64,000 bases of DNA from Planococcus chinensis (GCF_020071995.1 NZ_JABWTK010000002.1:124001-188000); one strand, 5' to 3'; positions 55,222 to 64,000 are shown, counted from the stretch's first letter. The notes: a model not told the origin generated them from the letters alone. Translations and numbers: made by a program.

Positions 55222-56298
55222 ATGAAAAGCATCATCCAAACTAGCATTGCTATTTTAGCCGTTTGCGCGCTGCTGTTCTACGGTGTGTCAGCGCTGGAGA
55301 AAAGCTCTGCAACAAGCGGCGGCGGCTCCATCACGATTTACAACTGGGGCGAATATATTGATCCGGAATTGATCACGCAGTTTGAAGAAGAAACCAACAT
55401 CAACGTTGTCTATGAAACATTCGATTCGAATGAAGCGATGATGACAAAAATTGAGCAAGGCGGCACTTCTTACGACGTGGCCATGCCTTCCGAATACGCC
55501 ATCGAAAAAATGAAGGAAAATGACCTGTTGATTCCGATTGACCAGGAAAAAATTCCAAACCTGAAAAATATCGATCCTTACTTTTTGGATTTGCCATTCG
55601 ATCCGGGAAATGAATATTCGATTCCGTATTTTTGGGGAACCGTTGGAATCGCCTTTAATCCGACGCTGCTGGATGGCCAGACTTTTGAAAGCTGGGATGA
55701 TTTGTGGGACCCTAGCCTTGAGCAGGAAGTCATTGTGGTGGACGGTGCCCGTGAAGCCATCGGCATGGGGCTGAATAGTTTAGGGTACTCCCTTAACTCG
55801 CGCGATCTCTCCGAGCTGCGGGAAGCCACTGATAAATTGAAAACCTTGGGGCCGAACGTCAAAGCCGTAATTGGCGATGAAATCGTTGAAATGATGCGCC
55901 GCGAAGAAGCTGCGGTCGCATTGACTTGGTCCGGCCAGGCGGCAGATATGATGTTCGTCAATGAAAACATCGACTTTTCGGTTCCGGAAGAAGGTTCGAA
56001 CCTTTGGTTTGATAATATGGTCATCCCAAAAACCTCCGGCAATGTAGACGGCGCCCATGCGTTCATCAACTTTATGCTGGATGCTGAAACTGCAGCACAA
56101 AATACCGAATACGTCGGGTATTCAACGCCAAACCAAGCGGCTGTAGCTTTAATGGATCCGGAAGTGACAGGCGACGAACGCTTTTACCCGCCTGAAGAAT
56201 TGCGGGAGCGCCTCGAAGTCTATGAAAACCTTGGGCTAGAAATGCTCGGAATCTATAACGAATTGTTCCTTGAATTTAAAATGGATATGGAAAATTGA
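55222..56298 (+). CDS. potD: Spermidine/putrescine-binding protein PotD
   Basis: A 358-residue extracellular substrate-binding protein. After an N-terminal hydrophobic segment (about 4-25) comes ITIYNWGEYIDPELITQFEEET, with the Trp and Asp typical of polyamine pockets, and later VALTWSGQAADMMF. The N-terminus reads ILAVCALLFYG, where Cys15 lacks a good lipobox (Val at -1), so it may be anchored by an uncleaved signal or released. GGGAGG precedes the ATG. It ends the pot operon at a terminator. Confidence 0.94.
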   Translation: MKSIIQTSIAILAVCALLFYGVSALEKSSATSGGGSITIYNWGEYIDPELITQFEEETNINVVYETFDSNEAMMTKIEQGGTSYDVAMPSEYAIEKMKENDLLIPIDQEKIPNLKNIDPYFLDLPFDPGNEYSIPYFWGTVGIAFNPTLLDGQTFESWDDLWDPSLEQEVIVVDGAREAIGMGLNSLGYSLNSRDLSELREATDKLKTLGPNVKAVIGDEIVEMMRREEAAVALTWSGQAADMMFVNENIDFSVPEEGSNLWFDNMVIPKTSGNVDGAHAFINFMLDAETAAQNTEYVGYSTPNQAAVALMDPEVTGDERFYPPEELRERLEVYENLGLEMLGIYNELFLEFKMDMEN

Positions 56299-56325
56299 CA
56301 GGCAGACTATTCTGCCTGTTTTTTT
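56298..56325 (+). terminator. Terminator of the pot operon
   Basis: ACAGGCAGA/TCTGCCTGT perfect 9-bp stem, CTAT loop, then T7, right at the potD stop. Confidence 0.92.
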
Positions 56326-56407
56326 CTTGGATTACCGGGTATTGTAATTAGACCCGTATGTGATAAACTTTTAGACACACGAAATAATAACGAAAGAAGG
56401 ACAATAT

Positions 56408-57598
56408 ATGGCAGCAAAGTCAAATAAATTTGCTTTATATGTATTGATGTTTAATATGTTTATTGCAATGAGCGGAATCGGATTGATCATTCCCATCATG
56501 CCGGAATACTTGGATACATTTGGAGTAGCCGGCCAGGCACTCGGCACGTTGATTTCCACATTCGCTTTAGCCCAGTTTCTGTTCTCCCCGCTTTCCGGCC
56601 AGCTGTCAGATAAATACGGCCGCAAAAAACTGATCATCTTCGGATTGGTCATTTTCGGACTGTCCCAATTGGTCTTCGGTTTAGCCAGCCATTTATGGAT
56701 CCTTTACCTGGCACGCTTTTTCAGCGGCCTCGGCGCAGCGTTTTTGATTCCGCCTATGATGGCGTTTGTTGCGGATATCACGACGTTTGAAGAACGCGGA
56801 AAAGGGATGGGCTTACTCGGTGCATCCATGTCGCTCGGCTTTATGGTAGGCCCCGGATTCGGCGGATTTTTGGCGGAAGTCAGCCTTCAATTTCCGTTTT
56901 ATGTTGCGACCACTGTTGCGATACTGGCCGCAGCGATCTCTTTTATCGCACTGCCGAATGTAGCGCCGACCGTACCCGCAGTTCCGGCTAAAAATGAAAA
57001 CCTAGTGCAGCAATTAAAACGGTCGGTTTATACGCCGTATTTCGTCATGCTGCTCGTTATGCTCATTTTTGCTTTTGGCCTGGCGAACTTCCAGTCCACC
57101 ATTGCGTTGTACGTGGACAAGAAATATAACTTCTCGCCAAAAGAAATTTCTGTTTTGATTACCGTCGGCGGTTTCGTTGGGGTCATTGTCCAAACGTTCG
57201 TCATCAATTGGCTGTTTAAGCGGTATGGCGAGATGAAAGTCATCCTCGTCAACTTGCTGATTTCCGCTGCTGCCATGATCGGTGTGCTATTCGTCCATAC
57301 ATTTTGGACAATTTTGCTTGTGGCCACCGTATTCTTTACAGCTGCCTCCCTCTTGCGTCCGGCCATCAACACTTTGATTTCAAAGCTAGCCGGCACCGAT
57401 CAGGGCTACGCTGCCGGTATGAACAACGCCTATATGAGCCTGGGCAATATGATCGGTCCGGCGTTAGCGGGCATCCTTTTTGATATTGATATGAGCAGCC
57501 CATACATTTTCGGAGCCATCATATTGATCACTTGCTTCCTGATCGCCAACACTTGGTCTTCTAAAAAGCAGCAGCTGCTTGCAGCCAGCCGAAGTTAA
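56408..57598 (+). CDS. MFS multidrug-type efflux transporter (Bmr/NorA-like)
   Basis: A 396-residue, 12-segment major facilitator. Motif A is GQLSDKYGRKKLI between segments 2 and 3; RFFSGLGAAFLIPPMMAFVAD is motif B-like; and GFMVGPGFGGFLAE is the proton-antiporter motif C of drug exporters. The N-terminus NMFIAMSGIGLIIPIMPEY is shared by Bmr, Blt and NorA. Substrates are inferred only. No regulator gene is adjacent. GAAAGAAGGA precedes the ATG. The structured repeat begins 2-4 nt after its stop. Confidence 0.9.
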   Translation: MAAKSNKFALYVLMFNMFIAMSGIGLIIPIMPEYLDTFGVAGQALGTLISTFALAQFLFSPLSGQLSDKYGRKKLIIFGLVIFGLSQLVFGLASHLWILYLARFFSGLGAAFLIPPMMAFVADITTFEERGKGMGLLGASMSLGFMVGPGFGGFLAEVSLQFPFYVATTVAILAAAISFIALPNVAPTVPAVPAKNENLVQQLKRSVYTPYFVMLLVMLIFAFGLANFQSTIALYVDKKYNFSPKEISVLITVGGFVGVIVQTFVINWLFKRYGEMKVILVNLLISAAAMIGVLFVHTFWTILLVATVFFTAASLLRPAINTLISKLAGTDQGYAAGMNNAYMSLGNMIGPALAGILFDIDMSSPYIFGAIILITCFLIANTWSSKKQQLLAASRS

Positions 57599-57600
57599 TT

Positions 57601-57760
57601 AGAAAAGCGGAAGCGCCCGGTTAGCTCCGACAAGCGCTGGAGGACTGGTTGTGATGGCGTTCTTTGCCATCGCGGACCAGGCCGAAGCGACTCGAGGGGC
57701 TGGGCGCTGGAGCTGGACAACTAAGAAAAGCGAAGGTGCCTATTCAGCCCCGACAAGAGT
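57601..57760 (+). repeat. Dispersed structured repeat, locus C: one unit plus a truncated second
   Basis: Starts AGAAAAGCGGAAGCGCC 2 nt after the MFS stop. It contains TCCGACAAGCGCTGG, a hairpin GATGGC-GTTCTTT-GCCATC, CGAAGCGACTCGAGGGGC and ends GCTGGAGCTGGACA. A second start, AGAAAAGCGAAGGTGCC, follows and stops near 57760. Outer arms AGCGCC/GGCGCT pair. Same orientation as the upstream gene, convergent with the VWA operon. Confidence 0.86.
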
Positions 57761-57771
57761 GAATAAAAAAC

Positions 57772-57811
57772 AAAAAGCGAAAAAGAGATTAACTTCTCTT
57801 TTTCGCTTTTA
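57772..57811. terminator. Terminator of the MoxR-VWA operon
   Basis: AAAAGCGAAAAAGAGA/TCTCTTTTTCGCTTTT perfect 16-bp stem overlapping the last codons of the VWA gene, with T-runs on both sides. Confidence 0.9.
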
Positions 57812-60362
57812 TTAATTGGCCGATTGTTTGATCACTTTGTTCCGCTTCCGCTTTCTTTTCTTTTTTCCGGATTGGCATTCTTAGCCCGAACCGGCGGATG
57901 GTGATATCTGCAAAAAACAGCAGCATCGCCAACAGCAGCAGAAATTGCTGAATCGGCTTTTGGCTTCCGCTTTCATACGGGATGTCCCGCATGGCTTCAT
58001 CCAGAGAGCCAAGAACCTGCCCTCCGCTCCGCTCAGCGAGTGTTGTGAGCAATGGCAGATTCGGGTTGCTGATTTTATATTCAGCGCCGTACGGCACCGT
58101 CAGGCCGGTCCTATAGGATGCCCCGTTTTCATTGGAAATGCTGAAGAACACCAAACCGGGTTCTGCATCCATCGCAACTTCAATTTCCCCAGGTGCAACC
58201 GGTTCGCTTTTCAGCGGCACTTCATTCCCTTTTTCATCAACAGCTGTGACATTGATGATGGCTGATTTTCGGGAAGGGTCTTCAATGGCATAAACACCTT
58301 GCTGTTTTGCAGTAACCGAGAAAGGAATTTCAGCGAAAGACGGCAGCAATTCGGAGACTGTGCGGTTCCAAAACGCCGGCCAGTTTTGCCAGGATTGGAA
58401 GTCACCGCTCCATCCGCCGCTGCCGGACGTATAGGCTATGGTTTTTCCAAGGCCGTAATTCCAAGCCGCGAGCACCGGATCTTCTTCTTCGCTTTCAAGC
58501 GCAACAGACGCTGTGCTTTTCGCCGTCGTCGCAATATAGGCGTTCATTTGCGGCACTCCCGCAGTGAACAAATCGTTCCAGCGGCTATTGTAAACAACCG
58601 GATGGAAAGGCTGGTCGACAATATAAGTCCGGGACATCATGATTGTTTCTCTCGATAAAATGGCCGGAATGGTTGTGGCATCGGTGACATCGTAATAGCG
58701 GCCGCTGCCTGTCATCGCCAGGCTTTCCAGCAGATTTTTATCTGCATCACCGCCGATGGAAACCGTTGACAAGGTGACGTTTTTGTCTTTGCCGTTTTCA
58801 ATCAAGCTATCGTAATCGTTGGAAGTCGCTGATTGGCCATCCGTCAACAAGATGATGTGCTTGCGCTGCAACTCCAAATCTTCAAGTTGGCTATAGGCTT
58901 CTTCCAAGGACCGGTAGATTTCTGTTCCCCCGCCAGGTGCCACAGACAGAATTTTATCGGCTGCCTCTTTTGGGTCTGCCAGTTTCTCGGTCGGCACGAT
59001 TTGCCACGGCTGGTCGTCAAACGCAATAACGCCCACCGTATCGTTTTCACGCAATAATTCTACAGAACGCGCGGCAGCTTCTTTCGCTAATTCCATTTTG
59101 GTGCCGGCCATACTGCCCGACCGGTCCATGACGATGACGAGGCCAAGCGAAGGCAGTTCATGCTTGCCTTTGACTTCCATTTCAACCGGCAAAATCCGTT
59201 CGATCGGCGATTTGAAATAGCCGCCGAGGCCAAAACTCTGGTCGCCTCCGACCATCATAAAGCCCATCCCGAATTGCTGAACGGCCTGCTCGATTACCGC
59301 CATTTGCTGGCTGCCGACCGATGTGCCGGAGACATTGTCAAAAATGACGGAATCATATTGCAGGATGGACGACAAATTCGCCGGCAGCTGATTGGCCGTA
59401 ATGGCCGTGACGCGAATGTTTTCCGTATCCAACACTCCCGGAATCGGACTGGCCTCGCTGCCGCTGACCACCAGCACTTCCGGATTTCCTTCCACTTCGG
59501 TGATGCTGATCAATGCGTTGTTTTCTATGAACGCATCACTTTCAAGTTCCAGCCTGGCTTCGTATTTCGCCATGCCCTCTTCAAGCGCCGGATACGTATA
59601 GGAGAATAAATTCTCCCCTTCTACAAGCGAAATTTTCTGCCGGTCAAATTCTTGATCGTTTCGCGAAAACACCAATTGCCCCGTCGTTTCCCTGTCCGAA
59701 TCAATGATGGCAGAAAACGCTTGTGCTTCTCCTAAAAAGGCATCTGCCGGCGTCTCGAAACTGACAATGGCTGCATCATTTTTCTCTGCTTGTTGAAGCG
59801 GCAGGACGTCAATTTGGACACGGTCCCGATCCAGCCGGTTCAAACTTTCAAGAGCGGAAGCTTGGGTTTCATTGCCATCGGTCAGGACAACCAGCCGTGT
59901 CGCCAAATCCGCGTTGCCGCTATTGGCAGCCAATTCAATTGCCCGGGCAAGGTTTGTATGGCGCCCATCGCCCTGTGCCTGCTCTCTCGGCAGCGGGCGC
60001 GGCTCTTTAGCGACCTGCAAGAGGGTCTGAAAATCTTCTGCGAAAGTGTAGACGCCTACGTTCTGTGAATCCTTCTTATTTGAAATGGCTGTTTCAATAG
60101 CAGTGGCCATTTCTTCTTCCAAGCCCTCCATTGAAGCAGAGCGGTCCATCAGAAAAATAACTTGTTCTTCTTTCACTGCCTGGTAAACAGCAGGCTCTGC
60201 CAGTGCAAAAACCAAAAGTGCAACGGTCAGGAAGCGTACGGCATAAACAAGGCGGTAGAGCTTGGCAAATTTTTTAAAATTCCGGTAACCGAGCAGTCCG
60301 AAATAGGCAATCACCGGCACGAGCAGCCAAAGCCACAATGGATTATCTAAGCGCAATTCCAC
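57789..60362 (-). CDS. Large membrane protein with two VWA domains and a GATase-like domain
   Basis: An 857-residue protein. Two N-terminal membrane segments (about 8-27 and 43-60) precede a first VWA domain with the MIDAS motif DRSASM (about 73-78) and VLTDGNET. A class-I-glutamine-amidotransferase-like fold without a clear catalytic Cys (DSVIFDNVSG; FMMVGGDQSFGLGGY) follows, then a second VWA domain with an ideal DRSGSM and LTDGQSAT. A beta-rich region and a C-terminal membrane segment precede a basic tail. It probably lies mostly outside or facing the membrane. It overlaps the preceding VWA gene by 20 bp. Partner and function are unknown. Confidence 0.85.
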   Translation of the reverse strand: MELRLDNPLWLWLLVPVIAYFGLLGYRNFKKFAKLYRLVYAVRFLTVALLVFALAEPAVYQAVKEEQVIFLMDRSASMEGLEEEMATAIETAISNKKDSQNVGVYTFAEDFQTLLQVAKEPRPLPREQAQGDGRHTNLARAIELAANSGNADLATRLVVLTDGNETQASALESLNRLDRDRVQIDVLPLQQAEKNDAAIVSFETPADAFLGEAQAFSAIIDSDRETTGQLVFSRNDQEFDRQKISLVEGENLFSYTYPALEEGMAKYEARLELESDAFIENNALISITEVEGNPEVLVVSGSEASPIPGVLDTENIRVTAITANQLPANLSSILQYDSVIFDNVSGTSVGSQQMAVIEQAVQQFGMGFMMVGGDQSFGLGGYFKSPIERILPVEMEVKGKHELPSLGLVIVMDRSGSMAGTKMELAKEAAARSVELLRENDTVGVIAFDDQPWQIVPTEKLADPKEAADKILSVAPGGGTEIYRSLEEAYSQLEDLELQRKHIILLTDGQSATSNDYDSLIENGKDKNVTLSTVSIGGDADKNLLESLAMTGSGRYYDVTDATTIPAILSRETIMMSRTYIVDQPFHPVVYNSRWNDLFTAGVPQMNAYIATTAKSTASVALESEEEDPVLAAWNYGLGKTIAYTSGSGGWSGDFQSWQNWPAFWNRTVSELLPSFAEIPFSVTAKQQGVYAIEDPSRKSAIINVTAVDEKGNEVPLKSEPVAPGEIEVAMDAEPGLVFFSISNENGASYRTGLTVPYGAEYKISNPNLPLLTTLAERSGGQVLGSLDEAMRDIPYESGSQKPIQQFLLLLAMLLFFADITIRRFGLRMPIRKKEKKAEAEQSDQTIGQLIKAKKRS

Positions 60363-62076
60363 GTCGGTACACCTCCCATTCCGCCACCAGCAAAATCAGA
60401 ATAAAAAGCAGGATGCCTGGCACGAGAGAGAAACGGACGGTTTCTTCTTCACTGGCTGCTTGTCCGATTTGGTAAGCTGCTCCAGTTTCAAGCGTTTTTT
60501 CTTCATTGCTCAGCTGGACAATCATTTTCAAGCTTTCGCTGCCGCTCGTTACATCGTAGATGCCGGGTTCAGCAGGTGCGATAAAAGGCCCTTCCCCTTC
60601 AAGATAGGAAGCCATGTAATTGCTGTCTTTAAAGATTTCCCATTCCCCTGAACCGGAAGCAAGTGCTACCGAACGGTGTTCGTTCGGCTGGAAAAAGCCG
60701 AGAAAACTTTCGCTGCCTGCCAGTTCATTGACTGCACTCCATAGAAATAATGGAAACGAAGGGCTTAGCGGCCAATCGGTGGACTGGATATCCGCCAGGA
60801 CAATCAGGTCCCCTTCAGGCGAAACTTGGATAAAGGGCTTTCCATCGATTGAGGCAATGGTTTCGTAGTTTTCAAAAGCCGGATAGAGATGCGAAACGTA
60901 AACTTCTTCAAGTGCGGCGTATGTGAATAAAGGATGGTCAGTTGTTTCGATTTGTCCAGCTGCTTCGCTCGCTGTTTCATCGTTTCTGCCCATCAACAAG
61001 ACAGGTGCATCCCCGGCCAGCAGCTCTGCCTGATTGGTAACAATCGGCGCGCCTTTTCGGTTAGCCAATTGATCCGGGGCGAGCGATGTTACTTTCATGT
61101 CGAGCGAACTAAAGCCGCTGGCCACCAGTTCATGAAGGCTGGAATCAATAAAAATAGCATCGATGGGCTGCTGTACATAAGAAGCCATGGCATTATCGGC
61201 TTTATAATCATCATCAATCGTCAATGTCGCCTCCCACAACTTCCCTGCAGGCAAGCCTTCAACCGGCGCCAAAACTTCTTCCTTCGGTTCCAGCTTGATA
61301 GCCGATTTTTTTTCGGCTTCTCCATTTGATAAGCGAAGGGTTCCTGCCATCGGTTCGCTGCTTTCGTTGACCACCTGTACAATCGCCCGCAAGCCTTCTT
61401 CTGTTTCCGCCAAACCAAATTGGCGGATCGACACGTTGCGCAACGGTTCACCGATGCCGTGTACCGCATACACCTGATCTGTTTTGCCTGCTAAAGCGGT
61501 TCGGTCAAGAGCATCCGTAAAAACGTGGATTACGGTCGACTCGCTGTCGACAAGTGTTTCTGCAAACAGCAAAGTTTGTTCCATCTGGGCATTTTCATAA
61601 CTGACCTGCAGTTGTTCTATGGCCTGTTCGAGCACTTCAAGATCCCGTTCATCCCGCACCAGGACTTCCGGGCTTTGGCCGGTTTTAACAATCGTCACCG
61701 GTTTTCCACCTGTTTGCTGGAGCAATTCGGCCATCTTTTCTTTCTGCTTTTCAAAATGGCTCGGACTTCCGGCAAGCATCGTTGCCGAAGTATCAACCAC
61801 AAAAATAAATTCATTGCCTTCCAGTGTATCTGAATGGAAATAAGGCTTTATAAGGCCCAATACACATAGCAACAGGGCCGCCAGTTGAAGATAAAAAAGC
61901 AGATGGTGCTGGAGTTTTTTCAGATAAGGGGAAGCCTGAATTTCCTTCATCGTTTCCTGCCAGAACAAGGTAGAAGAAATCGGCTGATCTTTGTATTTCT
62001 TCCGGAAAAAATAATACAAAATGACTGCGAGCGGCATGATTGCCGTCCAGATCCATCCCCAGTTTTCAATTCCCAT
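60343..62076 (-). CDS. BatA-type VWA-domain membrane protein
   Basis: A 577-residue protein. Its N-terminal BatA-like region has two membrane segments (about 9-24 and 60-80) with STLFWQETMKEIQASPYLKKL between. A VWA domain follows with a MIDAS variant DTSATM, where the third position is Thr instead of Ser. A long extracytoplasmic beta-rich region and a C-terminal membrane segment (LVPGILLFILILLVAEW) follow. It shares layout with the downstream 857-residue protein and overlaps it by 20 bp; it is one gene after the DUF58 protein. Confidence 0.85.
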   Translation of the reverse strand: MGIENWGWIWTAIMPLAVILYYFFRKKYKDQPISSTLFWQETMKEIQASPYLKKLQHHLLFYLQLAALLLCVLGLIKPYFHSDTLEGNEFIFVVDTSATMLAGSPSHFEKQKEKMAELLQQTGGKPVTIVKTGQSPEVLVRDERDLEVLEQAIEQLQVSYENAQMEQTLLFAETLVDSESTVIHVFTDALDRTALAGKTDQVYAVHGIGEPLRNVSIRQFGLAETEEGLRAIVQVVNESSEPMAGTLRLSNGEAEKKSAIKLEPKEEVLAPVEGLPAGKLWEATLTIDDDYKADNAMASYVQQPIDAIFIDSSLHELVASGFSSLDMKVTSLAPDQLANRKGAPIVTNQAELLAGDAPVLLMGRNDETASEAAGQIETTDHPLFTYAALEEVYVSHLYPAFENYETIASIDGKPFIQVSPEGDLIVLADIQSTDWPLSPSFPLFLWSAVNELAGSESFLGFFQPNEHRSVALASGSGEWEIFKDSNYMASYLEGEGPFIAPAEPGIYDVTSGSESLKMIVQLSNEEKTLETGAAYQIGQAASEEETVRFSLVPGILLFILILLVAEWEVYRRGIALR

Positions 62077-62087
62077 GCCGCTTCACC

Positions 62088-62948
62088 TCATTCAATCCAA
62101 TTTTTCCTTGCCAATTGTTGAAACAGGACGTGCTGAATGCCTTCTTCGATATCAATTTGCATATAATGGACTCCGTGCTTGGCGCATAAAGATTTCAACC
62201 CTTCGGTATGCACTTCGCGCTTGTTTAAATAGGTCTGCAACGACTGGCTGGTCATCGTCACATTGATGGCATCTCCAGTTTCTTCGTCAATCAAACGCAT
62301 GTCGCCTTTAAAATCTGGCATCCGTTCTTCTTCAACCGTCAAATGCAAAAAACGGACATCGTGAGAAAAGCGGGGCACTTGCCGGAAAAATGTCTGCCAA
62401 TCTTCCAGCGGCTCCAAGCCGTCCGATAGTACAAACAATACCGTTGAATCTTTGGCCGCATAAAAACTGGCGTCTTTTGCAAATGATAATTTGTCAGGCT
62501 GCGGCAAATTTGATATGAAATGTTCGTATAATTTCCGTGCTGACTTCCCTTTTTTCCGAAACGGCGCAATGGCCGTTTGGCCGGCAGAGACAGTCAGCCG
62601 GTCGTCATGGCTCAATACCATCAAGCCGAGTGAAAAAGCCAATTGCTTGGCAAACAGCCATTTTCTTTCCATCGACTTTGAACTATCGATCAAGAGATGG
62701 ACGCGCATTTCTTGTTCGTCCAGAAAACGCTTGATATAGACACGGTCGGTGCGCGCATAAACATTCCAATCCACATGGCGGACATCATCCCCGGGATGAT
62801 ACTCCCGGAAATCGGAAAAATCCAGGGACGAACCAAAGCGGGCAGAACGGTGAGAGCCTTTATGGTGTCCACGGATTTTTGATTTGGTCGCAACGGAAAA
62901 ACGCGCGATGCGCGTAATCCAGTCTCCCGGCAGACCCAGCCCCGTCAT
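62088..62948 (-). CDS. DUF58 domain-containing protein
   Basis: A 286-residue cytoplasmic protein. The DUF58 core YHPGDDVRHVDWNVYARTD is intact (about residues 50-68), and the C-terminal half carries a VWA-like fold with the metal motif DSSKSM. DUF58 proteins are regular partners of MoxR ATPases and VWA proteins. Its ATG overlaps the MoxR stop (ATGA), so translation is coupled; this is a fixed MoxR-DUF58-VWA arrangement. Confidence 0.93.
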   Translation of the reverse strand: MTGLGLPGDWITRIARFSVATKSKIRGHHKGSHRSARFGSSLDFSDFREYHPGDDVRHVDWNVYARTDRVYIKRFLDEQEMRVHLLIDSSKSMERKWLFAKQLAFSLGLMVLSHDDRLTVSAGQTAIAPFRKKGKSARKLYEHFISNLPQPDKLSFAKDASFYAAKDSTVLFVLSDGLEPLEDWQTFFRQVPRFSHDVRFLHLTVEEERMPDFKGDMRLIDEETGDAINVTMTSQSLQTYLNKREVHTEGLKSLCAKHGVHYMQIDIEEGIQHVLFQQLARKNWIE

Positions 62949-63937
62949 TTCAATACGCCTCTTCCAGCACCGCTCACCACTATATCAATCAGTTCATCCG
63001 CGCTGATGCCCGTCGCTTCTCCTTCATAATTCAAAAGGAGGCGATGGCGCAGAACCGGTTTCGCCACATGTTTCAAATCGCCGATGGACACATGGTAGCG
63101 GCCTTCAGTCAATGCGCGCGCTTTTGCCAAACGGATCAAACTTTGCAGTCCCCGGGGGCCGCTGCCGTACTGGATATATTGCCGCACCGGTTCGTACTCT
63201 GATTGCGCTGGATGCGTATTTTGGATCATATCCACTGCCACCATCAAAATATCTTCTGCAATCAAAACCTCTTTCACCATTTCCTGGGCTTCGACCAAAG
63301 CATCTGTATCCATCTTTTTCTGTAAGTGGATGTTGAGTGAACCTGTCGTCCGCCTGCTGATTTCCGCCAGTTCTGCACGCGTCGGATAAGCCACAAGGAT
63401 TTTGCAAAGAAAACGGTCCATTTGCGCTTCCGGCAAAGGATAAGTCCCTTCCATTTCAATCGGGTTTTGGGTGGCCAGCACGAAAAATGGCCGCGCCATC
63501 TTTTTCGTATCGCCTAAGATGGTCACCGTCTTTTCGCCCATCGCTTCAAGCAAGGCGCTTTGGGTTTTCGGCGTCGCCCGGTTAATTTCATCGGCAAGCA
63601 CCATTTGGTGAAAAATCGGCCCTTCCCGGAACGTGAATTGCTGGCGGCCATCGGCATCCCGTTCAATCAAACTGGTTCCCGTAATATCTGTGGGCATCAA
63701 ATCGGGTGTAAACTGAATTCTGGAAAAGGATAAATCCAGCACATCGGAAATCGTCCGGATCAGCATCGTTTTGCCGAGCCCCGGCAACCCTTCCAATAAT
63801 GCATGGCCATCTGCCAAAATCGCGTAAAGCGAAAACTCGATCGCTTCTTCCTGCCCCACGATAAAGTGGCCAATTTCTTCTCGAACTTCCTGCAAACGCC
63901 CGCTCATTTCAGTGAATTGTTCCGGTGTAAACGTCAT
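62945..63937 (-). CDS. MoxR-family AAA+ ATPase
   Basis: A 330-residue AAA+ ATPase. Walker A GLPGLGKT is at 50-57, Walker B in VLADEINRATPKTQSALLEAM, sensor 1 in VLATQNPIEMEGTYPLPEAQMDRF, and a C-terminal lid with sensor 2 (GPRGLQSLIRLAKARAL). MoxR proteins act as chaperones that insert cofactors or remodel VWA-protein complexes. CAGGGATGAT precedes the ATG. It probably powers the complex made by the three downstream genes. Confidence 0.95.
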   Translation of the reverse strand: MTFTPEQFTEMSGRLQEVREEIGHFIVGQEEAIEFSLYAILADGHALLEGLPGLGKTMLIRTISDVLDLSFSRIQFTPDLMPTDITGTSLIERDADGRQQFTFREGPIFHQMVLADEINRATPKTQSALLEAMGEKTVTILGDTKKMARPFFVLATQNPIEMEGTYPLPEAQMDRFLCKILVAYPTRAELAEISRRTTGSLNIHLQKKMDTDALVEAQEMVKEVLIAEDILMVAVDMIQNTHPAQSEYEPVRQYIQYGSGPRGLQSLIRLAKARALTEGRYHVSIGDLKHVAKPVLRHRLLLNYEGEATGISADELIDIVVSGAGRGVLK

Positions 63938-63951
63938 ATCATCCCTGCTTT

Positions 63952-64000
63952 CTATTGTTCTGATTCAATTGAAGAAAAGTACTGCTCGACCACTTTTTGC
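63952..64000 (-). CDS. C-terminal tail of a gene upstream of the MoxR ATPase (partial)
   Basis: The minus-strand frame entering from position 64000 reads QKVVEQYFSSIESEQ then TAG, 14 nt before the MoxR start. The spacing fits a preceding operon gene, but 15 residues cannot identify it. Confidence 0.5.
   Translation of the reverse strand, partial: QKVVEQYFSSIESEQ

Overview
The window looks like chromosomal core DNA of a Gram-positive, aerobic, low-to-moderate GC Bacillales species, most likely Planococcaceae (Planococcus/Planomicrobium-like). The evidence is a gene order close to the Bacillus subtilis ylb-cta-pyc-yla-ykt-pdh-ykr region, bacillithiol synthesis (bshC), a caa3-type cytochrome oxidase, strong AGGAGG-type ribosome sites, frequent TTG starts and U-tailed hairpin terminators. 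Genus is inferred. No rRNA, tRNA, CRISPR array or prophage was seen.

Layout. 1-2625: bshC (cut by the window edge), a DUF3397 membrane protein and panE. 2651-5903: a biotin-dependent acyl-CoA carboxylase operon with a consensus CcpA cre site in its promoter. 5975-7022: an intact IS30-family element just upstream of that promoter. 7031-8630: an enoyl-CoA hydratase-fold enzyme, rpmF and yceD. 8697-16433: tmcAL, the PDZ/Lon-like protease, coaD, rsmD, ylbG, a glycerophosphodiesterase, ylbF, a thioesterase and ylbC. 16405-18002: yugN and an AI-2E-type transporter. 18052-25993: cytochrome oxidase genes (ctaBCDEF, ctaG, a DUF420 protein, divergent ctaA). 25990-32619: pyc, ftsW, ylaN and small yla genes. 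32644-39956: typA, ylaF, inositol-phosphatase family, ykzI, yktB, yktA, a nitronate monooxygenase-like enzyme and speA. 40002-45968: a polysaccharide deacetylase and the pdhABCD operon. 46101-51668: ykyA, def, a HAD phosphatase, a 25-codon gene, rpoY, rnjA, ktrC and a Cys-rich protein. 51886-56325: a regulator plus potABCD. 56408-57598: an MFS exporter. 57772-64000: a MoxR/DUF58/VWA membrane operon running out of the window.

The genes form modules: central carbon entry (PDH, pyruvate carboxylase), acyl-CoA catabolism, respiration (heme A synthesis plus oxidase and assembly factors), polyamine synthesis and import, and translation/RNA maintenance. Most transcription units end in clear intrinsic terminators, many of them bidirectional between convergent genes.

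The most interesting unexplained structure is a dispersed repeat of about 115-120 bp (14001-14258, 50433-50545, 57601-57760). At each locus it starts 0-4 nt after a stop codon, in the sense orientation of that gene, and its paired arms show compensatory base changes, which points to a structured 3' UTR element. Other leads are a GC-rich repeat bracketed by two near-identical terminators, a tiny basic peptide gene with its own promoter and terminator, a hydratase-fold enzyme lacking one catalytic glutamate, and the VWA/MoxR operon.
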